Positions 1 through 14,000 of a stretch of DNA of 64,000 nt are shown piece after piece (the first letter of the stretch is position 1; the number at the start of each line of letters is the position of its first letter). The stretch is from Monarcha castaneiventris obscurior (lineage: Eukaryota > Chordata > Aves > Passeriformes > Monarchidae): positions 1,054,001 through 1,118,000 of the forward strand of contig JAMPIT010000541.1 of NCBI GenBank assembly GCA_026261815.1, written 5' to 3'. Both the position numbers and the translations under genes were made by a program. Below the pieces are notes generated by a model that had not been told where the DNA came from, did no database searches, and worked only from the letters and a program-made list of their open reading frames with translations.

Positions 1-1847
1 TTGAACGGAGCGGAAAGGACACCCTCTTGACTGGAGCCAGGCTGGGGCCATGACATTCATTCGCCTTCCAGGCGAAACTCTCACGTGGAAAAGCTACAGC
101 TGAGCCCCTTCACAAGCCACAGGCTCCCTGTGAATGGGGATGGCCAGAGCTGTGTCTTGAGAGGGTCCCTGTCACGGATCTGGAATTGCCTCCCCTCTCC
201 TTGCCACCAGCAGTTCTCATACTGGGAGGGGGCTGCAGCTTCCATTACAGCCAGAAATATGGAAAATGAACGAGATGCTACTGGAAATCCTCCCGTGGCA
301 CTGATTTACAGCAGGGCAAAAGGAGAGAACAGTGTCTGGAATGCTGTGCTGTTTTGGGAGCCCTGGGGGAAGGTACCAGGGAGCTGCACCCCTGCTCTGC
401 CACAAACACCTGTACTCTCCTATTTCAACTCTACATGAATTCAAAAACACGAATTCAAAACTATGTGGAGAAAGTTCTTAGTTTTCTAGCTGAAAAAAAC
501 CTCTTTGAAACAACATTTGTTTTATATGGTATTGTACCACAACAAAACTTTATGTTGATTCCAAACAGCTTGAGGAGCTTCACATCCCACGTCAAAACCC
601 TCTCAGATTTTGTGCAGGGCCCAGAACCCGGCTTCTGCCAATCTGCCTTACTTTGCACAAGAGTGTAAAAAAAATGGATGGAGAGACCCACAGCTGCTTG
701 CTGTGGAAAATGAGGCAAACTGTTACTTTTTGGACAACAGGACAACATGCCAAGATCCATGCGGGGCTCACAATAATGGAAAATGAGGGAGACTAAAGCT
801 GACATTTGACTTTCCTTGTGGTACTTGAAAATAGGCTCTCAGTGCTGCATCTAAAACAGTGTTATCCCAAACACAGGCCTTGGCCAAAAATTAAAATTAA
901 ATTATGTTGAATTGTACTTAAATCAGTTCAGATGAACAGTGATGTACAAACAGTTCCCTGTGTACTGGAAGAGATAAAAGCTCAGGGTGTATTATTGGGA
1001 TGAAATATAATCCAGAACAGGTTATGTTAAGTCCCAGCGAGGTGTACAGGGTTGTGCTGCTCTCAGTGCTGCTGGGAATATGTGGCCACCAAAGCTCCTC
1101 TCCCCCAGAGCCCATTCCTGGAGAAGGGAGGTTCCCCATCCCTCCTGCAGCAGGGAGGGGAGAAGCCCTCCATAACCATTCCTGAAGACATCCTCACAAA
1201 GATTTCATGAGAGGGTTCACATTTTGACCCAAGTGGCAGAGACATGCCCAGAAAGGGCTCAAAGCACGAGGGCAGCATCAGGATCAGGAAAAATCCCTCT
1301 CCACCACTGTTCCCTCTTGCCAGTCTCCTTGCATGATGTCTGCCTGCTGATAAACCTAATTGCATCTGGGAGCACACTCAGGAATCAATGTTGGTTTGTC
1401 CCAAGGATGCTAAAGGCCATTACACTTCCCCCGGAGCCCTCCCCTCAACCCCCGAGTACATTAATACATTTCTTCTGTAATGTTCTAAAGTGGAAGCTGG
1501 CTCTGCAAAGAGATTTTTTTTTTTTTTTTTTGGCAAGCTGTGCAATCCTGTTAATGAAATTTTGACATACCACGCAGCAGTTTTATGACAGATGCTTAAC
1601 AATTTCATTTGCTATTCAGCTTGAGCAACTTTTTGAATTTTAGCCTCCAGTCCAGAATATAAATTTGGGTGTGACAGTTTCATGGGAAAGGAAAAAAAAA
1701 AAAAAGGAAGAAGAAGAAGGAAAAAAAAAGAGAAGTTCTTTGTATCATTAACTGCCTGTGTATAAATATACTGCTTTATCTCCTCTGTTTCTTCCTGTTG
1801 TGTTTTAAATAGTTAAAAGCTTAACATCAAGGCATAGATCTTCTCAC
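1..1847 (-). other. ANO1: ANO1 intron 12 (partial)
   Basis: No coding exon of ANO1 or any other gene is recognisable here. The stretch contains a T18 run at 1514-1531 and an all-purine tract at 1684-1735 that includes A14. In the transcribed sense these are an A run and a pyrimidine-rich tract. Confidence 0.75.
1684..1735 (+). repeat. Homopurine tract in intron 12
   Basis: Fifty-two bases without a pyrimidine, containing A14, GAA repeats and A9. In the transcript it is a C/U tract about 110 nt downstream of the exon 12 donor site, where such tracts can influence splicing. Confidence 0.85.
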
Positions 1848-2008
1848 CCCAGAGAGCCATGAAGACTGAGAAGAAGACAGTTGCAGGGTTATCGAACAGA
1901 TGACTCGCACGGGCAGTGGCACAAGCAGAGCTCATCTTCCAGTAACTGCACGTTTTGTCACACAAGGGACACATGGTGATGTTGTTCCTCTGGTCACACA
2001 TCTCCATA
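1848..2008 (-). CDS. ANO1: ANO1 exon 12 (first extracellular loop, start of TM2)
   Basis: A 161 bp exon between GGTTGCAG and GTGAGAAG encodes [20 protein letters not shown], then [20 protein letters not shown] and [13 protein letters not shown], ending with one base of the next codon. The loop holds five conserved cysteines known to form disulfides in anoctamins and an N-I-T glycosylation sequon. The final hydrophobic stretch begins TM2. The next exon (mammalian AATFMEHWKRKQ) was not found in positions 1-1847 and must lie to the left. Confidence 0.95.
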
Positions 2009-5000
2009 CTGCAACCAAGCCACAAGAGAAGGGAAAAGCATGGTCAGGATGGCTCCAGCTTCGTGCTCTGGTCACCTTTTCTCCTCTGGACAGCAGCTGT
2101 TTCTGTAGGATCATTGGATCCGATCCTACACTGCTGCAGGGGCTGAAATCCTCATGTGAGGCTGTCTCCCTCCCTCCCTCCTTCCCCAGCTCTACTTCTA
2201 TTCCAGGGAGTAAGAGGGAACATTAAGAAAGGCAGAAGGCCCTATGCTTTCTACTCTAAGATCTTAAAGAAGAAAATAAAATAAAAATAAAATAAAACAC
2301 TCCTGTTTTGAAATACAAACTACAGTGATAGATAAGGTACAAGGGAAGTGCTGAACATCAAGAGACTGGAGTTCAACCAATTTATCTCCTCTGTGCTCCA
2401 TCTGTGAAATAGCAACAGTGACCCTCCCTTCGACTTTCTTCAACTGTTGGAAGCACTACAAAGCAATCTTAATGAACAAAAAAAAAATTAAATCTATTTT
2501 TTGGTATCCATTATCTGCTTTGTTATTCAGGGCTGGTGCTCGCTGTACAAACCCTGTAATTTGCATCTCCAGCTGATGATGCATGCAGGGCAAATAATGC
2601 AAAATCAGAGGGCTTTAAAAATGTTTTAATATGAAACTTGCTAAAAGATTAAAAGTAGGAGGACATCCAGATTTTGTTGATGTGATCACAGTAGCTTATT
2701 TGAGGGATGTGTATTCTTGATGCATCTCTCTGTCACACAATGCCCTCCTCAGCACTCTGTGCTGGGAAACACCAAACCCCCTCATTAGCAGAATTTTGCT
2801 GGTTTGTTTTAACATAATGATCTGAGTTAGGAAAAAAAAACCCAATCACCTGAGCGACCGGCCAAGAATTATTTTTAGGACATCAATGCAAATTCCCCAA
2901 GTAATATTAACAATGAATGCTAACGAGATAGAAATGGGCTGTTTTGTGCCCTTGGGAGAGCTCCGTGGCTTACTGGAAGCTGAGATCAGTGGGGTCTGTG
3001 GAGGGGGATTAATTTTAAGCACAGCTTCCAAAAGATAAAGGGTGAGGATGGAGAGTTTTAGGAGCACACACAGACAGACCTCGGGAACAGGGATTGGGGT
3101 GTCAGGATGTGGGTGGCACAGGGCAAGACCCAGGAACAGGAAACCACAATATCAGCTGTGCTTGGCCTAGATATTACTGACAAAACATTTCTAAAACAAG
3201 GCAACTTTGAGCTTCCAGTGCCCTCCAACAACAGAATCTATTTATTCATCCCTTTTACCTGGGTATATTCTCATCCACAGTTGCACAGCCATACAGGAAG
3301 ACGATAATCCCTACAATTGAAGCTGGAATGAGCATTTGTGTATAAACTCCCAGCCAGGCAAAATATAGCCCGATCTTCTCTCCAAAGTATTTTCTGAAAT
3401 ACATTTAGAAAAAAAGAAAAAGAAATGAGAGAGAGAAATGTTTCCTACTTCTTAAAATATAATGTGGCTAAAATTATGAATCACATCTGGATTAGGCATG
3501 GAGAAAGTAAGATTGGATGACCTGTGGGAATTTTTTTCTTCTCAGAGGACTCTCTTTCTCATGATGCTTGGAGTCCATCCAGAGATAGAGGCACCCTGAA
3601 AACAAGTTTGTCCCACTGGTCATTTTTTTCCCCCACTGTGTTTCTGCTGTGCATATTGGTGTCTTTGGACCTTCTGTGAGTGAATCCTCTTAAAAAGGCA
3701 CCTCATTTTCATCAGAGAGCCTCAGGTCTTATAATGAGCAAACAAGATTAATTAAAAATATGTCCCCCGCAAGCTTTCACACTGTGTGGGATACATCAGC
3801 ACATTTTAACTCACAGAAAACTCCTTTTCTCCCAGTGAATTTCCCATTCTCTGGAATCCCCTGGGGGTGGCACTGAGGGCAGCATCCCCCAAGGGGCACA
3901 GGCATGAGCATCCCTGCAGAGCTTCAGCTCTGCCCCGTGGAAACTCGACCCCAAGGGCTGGACTCTCACCTCACCAGGTCGATGGGCTGGTATTTATAAA
4001 ACACTCCGTAGCTCGCCCACTCCTCACACAGGAGCTGGAAAACAGAAGGGCAAGAGAAAGGTGAGAGCTGAAGCACCAGTGGGTTCTCCTTCGGCCGCTG
4101 CAGGGCCCACAGCTCCGGTCTCACCACGTCGGGGTTTCAGCCCAAATCATGCCAACACACGCAGCCTGCATTAAGTGGTAAAAATAAATGTGATGGTTTG
4201 GCATGCCCCAGCAGAGTGATGGATTCCAGCACATTAAAAGGCTCTTCAGCAGCCGGACTGATGGACACCTACGGCAGAGAGAGGGAGAGCAGCGCTGCGT
4301 TTGTGATCCGTAGGCCCCGCCACCCTCTGGGGGAAGAACCTTTTCACACCCAGCCTCAACCTCCCCTGACACAACTTCAGGCCATTTTGCTACACAAAAT
4401 ATATAACTCAGCATCCAGCAAGAGGTGCTGGGCTGAGGTGCCTCAAAGGCTGCATTTAAGATTTTTTTTCAGCTTTAAACCACAAGGAGCCAATGATTTC
4501 CACTCTTCCTTTTTGTCAGGATATGGGCCAAGGGAAACAATGATCCCCGTTACTGATTTGCAAGACTGAATCCCTCACAAAAATAGGTTCCTCTGAGACC
4601 TTCAACTTATCCTTTATTCTGTAAAATATATAAATAGTGCTTCTCAAACCTGATTTTTTTTTCCCTTATTCAATTCAGCCAACAGAGTGAACAAGAAATC
4701 AAACTCAATGGGGAACCAAGACTGAAACCAGTATCAGTACAGGGAGGGCAAGAGGATTAATCTTGTTCCTAGACCAAACAGGATGTTATTCCCTAAACTC
4801 CGGGCTATTTTATCATGGGAAACTTGATAGATGTCAAACTCCTACGTGTCTCCAGTGAAATGCAGCAGAGAAAAGAAGGGCAGACCAGAGCCTGGCCACT
4901 GCCCATGCCCATTCCTCCTGCTCACACTTGATCACGGAGAAGTTACACAGCAAACAATGTTCCTAGAGCAATTTTGGAATTCTCCTGGCAAACCATTAGC

Positions 5001-8000
5001 AGAGAATTTCCAAGCTGTACTGATACAAGTGGCTTGACTCATTTAAAAAAAAAAAAAAAACAAACAACCACGCAACTTCTCAGCTTTTACAGAAATATAA
5101 TGTCAAAAATAAAAGTGGGCTGTGGGTTTTCCCCTCTGCAACTCAAAGTCATTAATCATTAATAATTTTCTTACAACAGTAAGAGCAGGAACTGAAACTT
5201 AACAGCAGGCCTTTATTAAACAGCAACATTCTTGCAAACTTTATTTTTATTCTGCTTTAGGTTTCTTTCAGCCACATTTTCCAAAAGTTTAAGGCCAACT
5301 GCCTGTGTCTGGGAGGCAATGATTTGGGATACCTCAACATCCATGTGCAGCACTAGCTAAGCTTCTTCCTTTTATATATATATTTTAAAATTTCATTTTT
5401 AACACTAAGTTTATGCTGGAAATTAGATTCCCTTTCTGTGATCTAAGCTGGCCAGGCATATCAGAAAACACTAAGCTGAGGAGATTTTGCATCAGTGCCA
5501 TGTTTTAGTTTAGTGCAACTCGAAACCAGATTTGTGCCTGAAGTACAAATGAATTATCTCATTTATCCTGACATTTATCAGCCTGATATTCAAAGCACAG
5601 CTTCAAAGACATGATTAGAGGAGATCAGCACACTAGACCTAAATATTTACTTCATTTCTAGGCCTCAAATCTTTAATTTTCTTGTTAAAAAAGGCACAGG
5701 CCTAGCCTAGCACTGGATAAGATTAAAGAAAGCTTCAAGAAACCAGAAGAGACATGCCAAAACACACCAAAAGATTACTTGATGGAACTGAAAGTCAAAA
5801 GCCAAGGTAAACACTTCCAAACACCCAATGAACTTGTGAAATTAATGAATTTGTGAGGTTTGAAATAATAGCAATGAAGAAGACGATCTGGACTCTTTCA
5901 GAAAACATGGACTCACATCCTATTTTTAGTTGAGAGAAGTGTTGTTTAATAATGAAAAGAGAGATGTGTGGTATTTTTAACACAAATCAATAGAGGGAGG
6001 GAAATAACATCCACTGCCTTTTGATGAGCCATTTGCACCTGAAGGACCAGCAGACTGTCCATTTTGGGCACCTATTTTTATACATAAAGCCTGAAGCTCT
6101 TTAAATCTGCTTTTCCTACGACCTGAATGTCCAGAGCATTCCTTTGGAGACAAAAAAAAAGTCATGAAACAAACAGGGCAGGCAAAGTTTCAGGTCAGAA
6201 AGCCCAGCATATACAACACCCAAATTTAGTAGCTCCTCCTGCGAGAACTGGTTGTCACCTCTCCACTTCAGTTTTTGTCTGATGCCCAGACAAAAGCCAC
6301 CCTGCTCTGGGGAAGTGTGATGGGGAAGATGCAGTAACTGAGCTTTGAATTTAAGAAATTAGCATTGCCACAAAGGCTGAAAAATCTGTTTTTTTTCCTC
6401 ATACTTCCTCAGTATAAAGTAGTACTTCCTACTTCCTTAGGAAGAGTACTTCCTTGGGAGAATCCCTTGTTTTGTAACTTGTATTATTCCTTGTTTTAAT
6501 AACTTGTTTTACCACAATGAACAGGTCTTTCACTATACAGACAATAAAACCACAATTTAAAGCATTAACTTCAGCAGAAAGTGCTGCAATGCCTCAGTGT
6601 GGACATCCACAGGGCAGCTTCTGGCTGCAGAGCACATATCAAACATTGCTGAGGACCTCTTATTCCTGATAAATATTCAGTATTTATCTTCCCCCGTCAT
6701 TTTTATGCTTATGTTTTCAATTGCTGCTCCCTCCCACTCCTCCAATTCTGATCCTGAAGCAGGATCTATGCCCAATACAGATACCAGAAGATGACTGAGC
6801 AGATTCTCATCAGAGCTGGCCTGAAATGACATCATCTGAACTTTAGGAGGAGTTGTATGTCAATATTCTTACTGATGTGGTATGAAATGTATCATTACTG
6901 AGCTGGGTGCTTTATACATATCCACACTACATTCCTCATTTGGGCAAATTTAAATGCTGGAAAGCACTTTTTCTCTTAAACTGCTTGGAATTTAGAGCCT
7001 TTTTGCAGCATTTTCTGCGAGATTTTGGCAAAACCATCCAGATTCCAACAGGTGACTCTTCAGGCTGGGACTCTTGTGAGTATGTTAAACCCCCCACCAT
7101 GCATCAACTTACTTTTCTGTCATTGGGCTCCACGTTTTCACCTTCATAGTCACCCTTTAAAAAGAGAGAAAATCTGCGTCATCCAGCGGGTTGTGCCAAG
7201 AACTGCTCTGCATCCTGCATACCCACGTCTCCCACTCACTTAATGCATCAAAACCAGAAAAAGCAATCTGTAAAATAATGCTGTATTTTAGGAGCCCATT
7301 TGTCAGGGCGCACTTTGTCTTCTGTCGTCGGGCGCATTAGGAAAGAGCAATAGTGTCTGTCATGGGGGGAAAAGGAATGAATAAGTGATAAAGGTGGCCT
7401 AAAAATGTCAAGGGAAAGGATGCGGTATTGCCGTGGTATTTGGGGTTCAGCTCAGTCCGCTGGAAAGAGAAGAAACCAGCTGAGAGAGCTGCTCCCTCTC
7501 CTGACTCTCCAAACACTCAGGGCTGATTAGAGTTGAGGTTTTAATTTGCTGCTGTTTTTGGATATGATAAAGGAGTAAACTAAGACAATAAATAACTTCT
7601 ATACAAGACTATCAGTAGCTGTCTAAAGATGTGAGGCAAGAACACGACGAGCAGTTTACTTAACCTTTCTTTCTCGATTTCTACACGGCACTGCTGTAGT
7701 TTGAGAGCCCTGACATATATGACAAACATCAGGCAGACAAAGAGGCTGCTCTACTCTGGGGTGCTCCAAGATAAAGCTCTCACAGTTCCATGTGAAATCA
7801 GTGTGAGTGTGGGGAGCAGAAAGCCAGGAAGACACACTTCACGCTCACATCCCAGGCTGGAAAACCGGCACCGGGCTCGACAGGCCTTGGACACTCCCAC
7901 AGGCTGTACATTAGGAGGGAGCAGCATGACTGCCACGTCCCCCTGACATCTGCCAAGCTTTTCTGTGGGCTCAGAACATGTGTTTGGCAGTTCTAGTTGT

Positions 8001-11000
8001 ACCCTGAACCTCTAAATCAGGACACCAGCACCCAGCTGTGTGCACCTCTGACAGGATGGAGGTCCCCGCCTCGGCTGTGAGTGCCACCAGAATTCCTGAG
8101 CTCCCACTGACCCTCTCCATGAGCACCACAGCTGAGCACACTCTTGACAGCTCACTGAGCTGCTCAGAAGCAGATTTCATCAGTAGGAAGGTCCACAGTC
8201 ACATCCCAGCCCCAGGGAATATGGGACTTCAGATCCTTGCTTATGGTTTTTCCTGGTTGCACAGACCATGCGGCCAAGGGGGATGTGGCCAAGGGAACCT
8301 GCTCCTTGGTGCCCTGGGAATGAATGTGGCTCCTGGCACTGGTGCCAGGGATCTTGGGGGCAGAAGGTCAGGAAACAACAGAGGAATTTCATTTGCTAAA
8401 ACACTGAAATAACTCTTTTAATGTTCAAATTTATGATCATCAGACAGGGAACTGGGGTGGGGAATTCCTTAAAAACAGGCACAGGGATGGAAACAACCTG
8501 CAGAAGTTACTGCAGTCCTGACACAAGGGAGAAGAAAGTCAGTCATGTTTGGGATGATGCCACCAACACGTCACACACGAGGGATTTCTTGGTGACAGAC
8601 AGCAGACGTAAAATACAGAGCGAGATCACTTACGTCATGCAGAGGATATGCAGCACTGTAAACTCCATTGGCAAGCAGGCTGGTGATCCCTTGAAAAATA
8701 AAGACACAATAGTTATTTATAATTTCAAGGTTAGACAGCCTCACTTCATCATCCTTCCTGGAGATTTCCCTCAAAATAACAGCCATTTGATCAGATAATG
8801 ATTTTGCTGCCATCTCATTCCTTTCCATGTAGCTTCATTTTTAATCATATAGGTTATTATACATGACTCATTTTATGAAATGGAGAACTGCAGAGAGCAA
8901 GAGGAAGTCATATATATTTGAGAATCAAGAATTAGAAGCCAATGACTTGAAATTAGTCATTAAAATAAATGACGTTTTCTGAAAAGTCAGTTTGATTTAA
9001 AGGCAAGCCTGAAGATTTGAAAGTGTAGCAGAAGGCTGGATCACAAGGAGAATGTGGCTGGAATTGATGGCATAGGGGAACACACACCCACACGCATCAC
9101 CCACGCAAAGTTTTGAATTCAGGTTTCAGATTGATCAGAGAAATTGTAGGGAAGGCCTTTGTGAAGACCTTGGCGTAATACTTACCATATTTACCACATT
9201 TTCGTCTTTTATTTAAAAGGGCAGTTTCCTTCTTTCTTCCCTCTCCTTTCCCTGTTTACACAGCCGTTTATTAGTGACATGCATGAGGCTGAAAGCAATT
9301 AGTGCTTCATCTATTAAATGTCTGTGGCACAAGGGACTGGGAGGAGTCCTGCCTTTCCCAGGGGTGGTGTCGCTCCTTAACCAGGGGCCAGAGGGACGAG
9401 TTGGTGTGGAATTTTGGAGGAGCACTGCACCATTCTCAAAGGTGGCTGGACCTGGACCTTTGGAGGGCTGTAGCTCATTAATTCCCTAATGTTCTTTCCT
9501 CCAGCAGCTGCTGGCTTTAATAGAGCTACTTCCAATTCTGTTCACCACGTCTGGAGGTGTCGTGTCGCCCATGAATACACATTTGGGGATGGAATGAGCC
9601 AGTTTTGGGTGCTGAGTCAGAGCTAAGTCAAGTACTTGTCTTTGTGCAGGGCAATGGTGATTAATGCCAACTAAAAAAAAAAAATCTATAAATCTGGCCA
9701 TTGGCATTGGGAGGATTTGAAAGGACTTAAAAAAAGAAAAGAAAAATGAGGTGTACCGTGTGCTCCATGCTGCCCATCAGTCCATGGCTAAGAAAAGAGT
9801 GTGGGACTGGATTTGAAGGAACAATGACTATGAACCAGGAACCAGCTCAATGTAGAGTCATTTTTGATTGCTCTTGAAATGAGGATTGTTCAAGTTCATT
9901 AACATTTTCGAGATACTAATCACCTGCTGCAGGAGCAGCTCCAGGAGCGCTCAGTATCTTGCGGTATCATTAATTTTCAAAGCCCTATTTAAGATTATAC
10001 ACGTCTATGAATTGTCTGCAAATGTTTCCACACTCCTGGCAGAAACAACTGGTGAGCAGATAAATTATTTTTCTAGGGCTGCGAGAAGAGCTACATAGTC
10101 CCCTTCTACAGATCTGGATTTAACAGTGAAGACAGATCCACATTTTCACAGATTTTCCTAATAAATAACAAAGGCTGCAGTGTTCCCCTGGGCAGCTGCC
10201 TTTTTCCTGCTGGGCAGCAGTGCTGCAGCATTATCTGTGTTTGTTTAAATCTGTTTGCCACCTCTGCTGGGTTGCAACCCAGCATTCCAGCCCTGGAACA
10301 CAAAGGAGCTGATTGAGTTATGCTGGGCTGGCCTGATGGCATTTTCATGAGCAATATTGTGTGGCCTTGCCAGTCTCAGGTAGAAGAACCATCCAGGAAT
10401 CCCAACACTCTACCATCCATTAGTGTCTTCCCTATTCAACTAATCCCTACTCTGTTTCCCATTTTCTGGGGAAAAAAAAAATTCAACTGAGAAACCAACT
10501 CCAAGGCAAGAATTCAAACTGAGCTCTGTGACCTTCCCCTTTCAAGAGTCCAAAGATGTAATTTCCAATGAAAATGATTCAGCACCAGACTCAGAAAGGG
10601 TCTTGAAAGTCACACAACAATTTGGATTTCCCATGCTACAGAGAAGGGCACTTCTGTTAATACTGGCTGAACACCAAATTTTAGTGTATATAAGGAGTCA
10701 ACAATTGTGCATTGTGTGTTGTGACTTCGGCACAAAAGGCAAAGCATGGAAATAATTTGTGGCGTAATTGTTCTTCTATTATTTGATGTCTTTCTAAGCA
10801 GCTGATGGGTCAATATTGAACAGAACTACCTGTAATTCAAGTTCCCATTGTTTTATTTAACTGCTTGTAGGCAAATAAACGCTGTAACAGATTTCAACAG
10901 TCACCAAACATCATCTTCCATGTTCGTGCACTTTTCTTGCTTTGTTTGGGAATTCATCCTTCCACCTTATTTGTTTGGATTTACCATTAACTATTTGTTA

Positions 11001-14000
11001 GCTTTGGTCCCACAATCAAGTGTATATCTGTGCATCATGAGATGAATAAAATAAAGAATATTACAGCTAAGCATGATCAGCTGCCAACAAATCTTTAAGG
11101 TGGCCTGATTTGCAGTTCATCTTTCTTATGAGTTTAATTCTTACAGCACAAACCCAGAGGCTGAAATCCTAAAACTCTTGGTCGTGGCAGCACAAACTTC
11201 ACATCCCCTGACTTGCAGCAGCTGTTCTGAGGGCTGAGGTGCCCAGTTCCAGTGCAAGCCTTGGCCCCTGGCTGTTCCACGGGGCTCATCTCAGTTCCAC
11301 TCAGGATGGTCATTGGTCAAGACCATTTCACTCAAGTCACTGGGAAACCACCCCACCATAAAACTTGGGGTTCCTGCTTGAAAGGAATGGGCCAAGCCAC
11401 AGACTTTTACTGCAGTTGTTGGAATTCATGGAAATACCCTCATGCATTTCAGAGAGTGTAGAACACAGAGCCCATCTCATCTGCTGGTTTATGTCACCTT
11501 CCAGCCCCGCTGCAAAAGGCCTAAGTCACATCTGCAGGGGCTATGGGCTCACTTACCATTTAATTTAGAGTCCAATCTATAAATTCACATTTGAAAAAAT
11601 GTCAAACAGCTACATAAATTACATTAAATTTCCAAATAAAGCAATTACGTCCACATACATCAAATTAGAGAGCAGGGCAAAAACCTAAACTCTACAGCCA
11701 TTTACAACACACAATTATTTTCAATACCTGAAAAAGATATTGACCTTAAAGCTAAATAAAGTTCCTTACCCATGCTATATTTTGCTTTGGTACACGTCGT
11801 TCTTTTCAATATTTCATAAACCTACAGAAGCAGAAGCAAAGAAAGGAAAGGGTTACTTTAGACACCACCAGTGAAAAGCACGATCTTTTTGTGTACAGCT
11901 CAAATATTGGCCAAACCAAGATGTCAATGAAGTCATCATTCTTTAATAAAAGTCATGGTATTCAGAAGAGCAGGGCTCGGAGCTCTCTGTGCTGTGCTTT
12001 CTGTACAGGAGAGAAAAGCTTAACTAAATAGTCAGCCACTGAGAGAACTGATGGGGGCAAACAGGGTTACATCTACCCCCTGGCGTAACAGAAATGCTAT
12101 TTTTGCTCATGTTAGCCATTGATCAAAGCTCAGGGGTGTTCTTCCACCTGGAGCAGCTCTTCCCTGGCCTCCGAGGGCACAGGCTGGCTCCATCCCAAGG
12201 ACCTGAGCAGAGCTCCGGGCTCACAGCGTGTACACAGCCGTTTATCAAACTGGACTAACACAGGCTGACCTTAACATCTCTGAGCCTGCCTGACCCCGGT
12301 GGCAAAACAGATGTATTTATTTTGGGATTTATTGCATTTATTGTCGAGTAACCTTTGCACAGCTCAGCAGGCTGCCCGCGAGGTTCAGCTTCATCGCCGT
12401 GCAGCGATGCTCTGGGGCGAGGCAAGCAGGCAGCACAGGGAAACAGGGAGCAAAGGCACCTCCTGCCCACTGCCTGGCCTGGCTGGGGAGCTGGGGACTG
12501 TTTCCCAGCTCCCTAATCCGTGTGCTAACTTGACTCTTGCTCAATTCGCTGGAGGAAGCTAGTGAGGGCATCCGGGGCAAGTCCCACAGCTCGTTCATCT
12601 GTTGTCTTGTAACCCCAGTGAGTTAAAGGGCTGTCACAGAGAGATTTCCAGTTATATAATACTTTTTTTTTTATTTTCTTTTTTAATAACTAAAAGGTCT
12701 TTGGCTTAGTTTCTATTCATCAAAGACTCACGGGTAGTGACTAGATTCCTGTTCATTTTGCAGTAGGCGGGAGGGTCAATATTTGCACTGTGGTTCAAAA
12801 ATACATATGAGAAAGGCAGGGGAGAACTTTAGGAAAGAAGAATACAAACAGCAGTGCACACAGAATAAAATGGTGTTGGGAAACATTCAATATGTTCTTC
12901 ATTACTGGGTGATTTACAGGGATTTCACACAAAGCAGCACAGCAGCAGCATTATTGTCATATGCCCAGTGTTCCTTCAGTCGTTTAAAAAACCCCTGTCC
13001 CTCCTTTTCCTCTCAGCCTCTGCTCTGAGCTCCTGTTTCACTCCATTTTTCAGTCAGTCTTGCTCACCCTCTCGTCCCACGGAGCCATTTTGTCTTCCTG
13101 CCTTGCTCAGCCTGCCATGAAATTTAACTCTTCATTTGTTAAGTTCCTTGCACTTACAGGTTTTTTTTTACTACACATCTGGACATATAAAAGAAAACCT
13201 ACAAACAAAAACCAGGCTTTGTTTTTGGTTCCCAAACTCAAGTTAAATGTTTTATTTGCAAATAAACTGAATCAATATTTGCCTTTTTCTTCCCCATTTC
13301 TGTGCTCCTGCATCTGCCTCCCCTGGTCCAGCTCACCTTGCACTTCAAGCTGGAGGGGAACTGCCCTGTGGAATATGCTGGAATGTCAGAGCAGGAAAGG
13401 GAAGTTGGATATCTCACACCCCTTATCACCACAGCAATGACAGGCAGCTATGACTGGGCTCTTTGATGACCACTTGGCATCCCAAAAGGCTGATGTTAAA
13501 TATAAGATAAAAGCACGCTGGCAGTCACATTCCAAGGCACCAGTTAGGAGCAGGGGAATGGGGCAAAGAGTCCCTGTTATCCTTTGAAATGTGCTGCAGC
13601 CAGGACTGCTTGGCACGGCCCCTTCCAGCTGCCCTGGATGTCACACGAGCTGGCCTTTCAGTCCCTCCTTTGGTGGCTATGAACGAGGCTACACCTTCTT
13701 CCCCAGCTCTATTTTATGTTCTGTAAGTCAGATAAAAGCCATCAACCTCTACACTTTCAGTACCATTACAGAGAATTTCCCCTCAAAACTATAAATAATA
13801 TTCCCTGTAACTACCCGGCTGTTTCGTTGGAATTTGTCTCGGGATATTTCCCAGCATTTTGCAAAAAGAACAATGTACAGTTACAAAAAGTTAAACCAGT
13901 CATGGGTGCAGGCAGCTGCTGGGCAGAACCAGTGGTAAAATCTAAATATTCCCAGCTGGTGATATCTCTACTAAGAAAATTGCCTGTGAACCAGAAAGAT

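Noticed and set aside
1..1847. Search for ANO1 exon 13 left of exon 12
   Set aside because: No minus-strand frame resembling AATFMEHWKRKQMRL was found, so the exon must lie outside the window.
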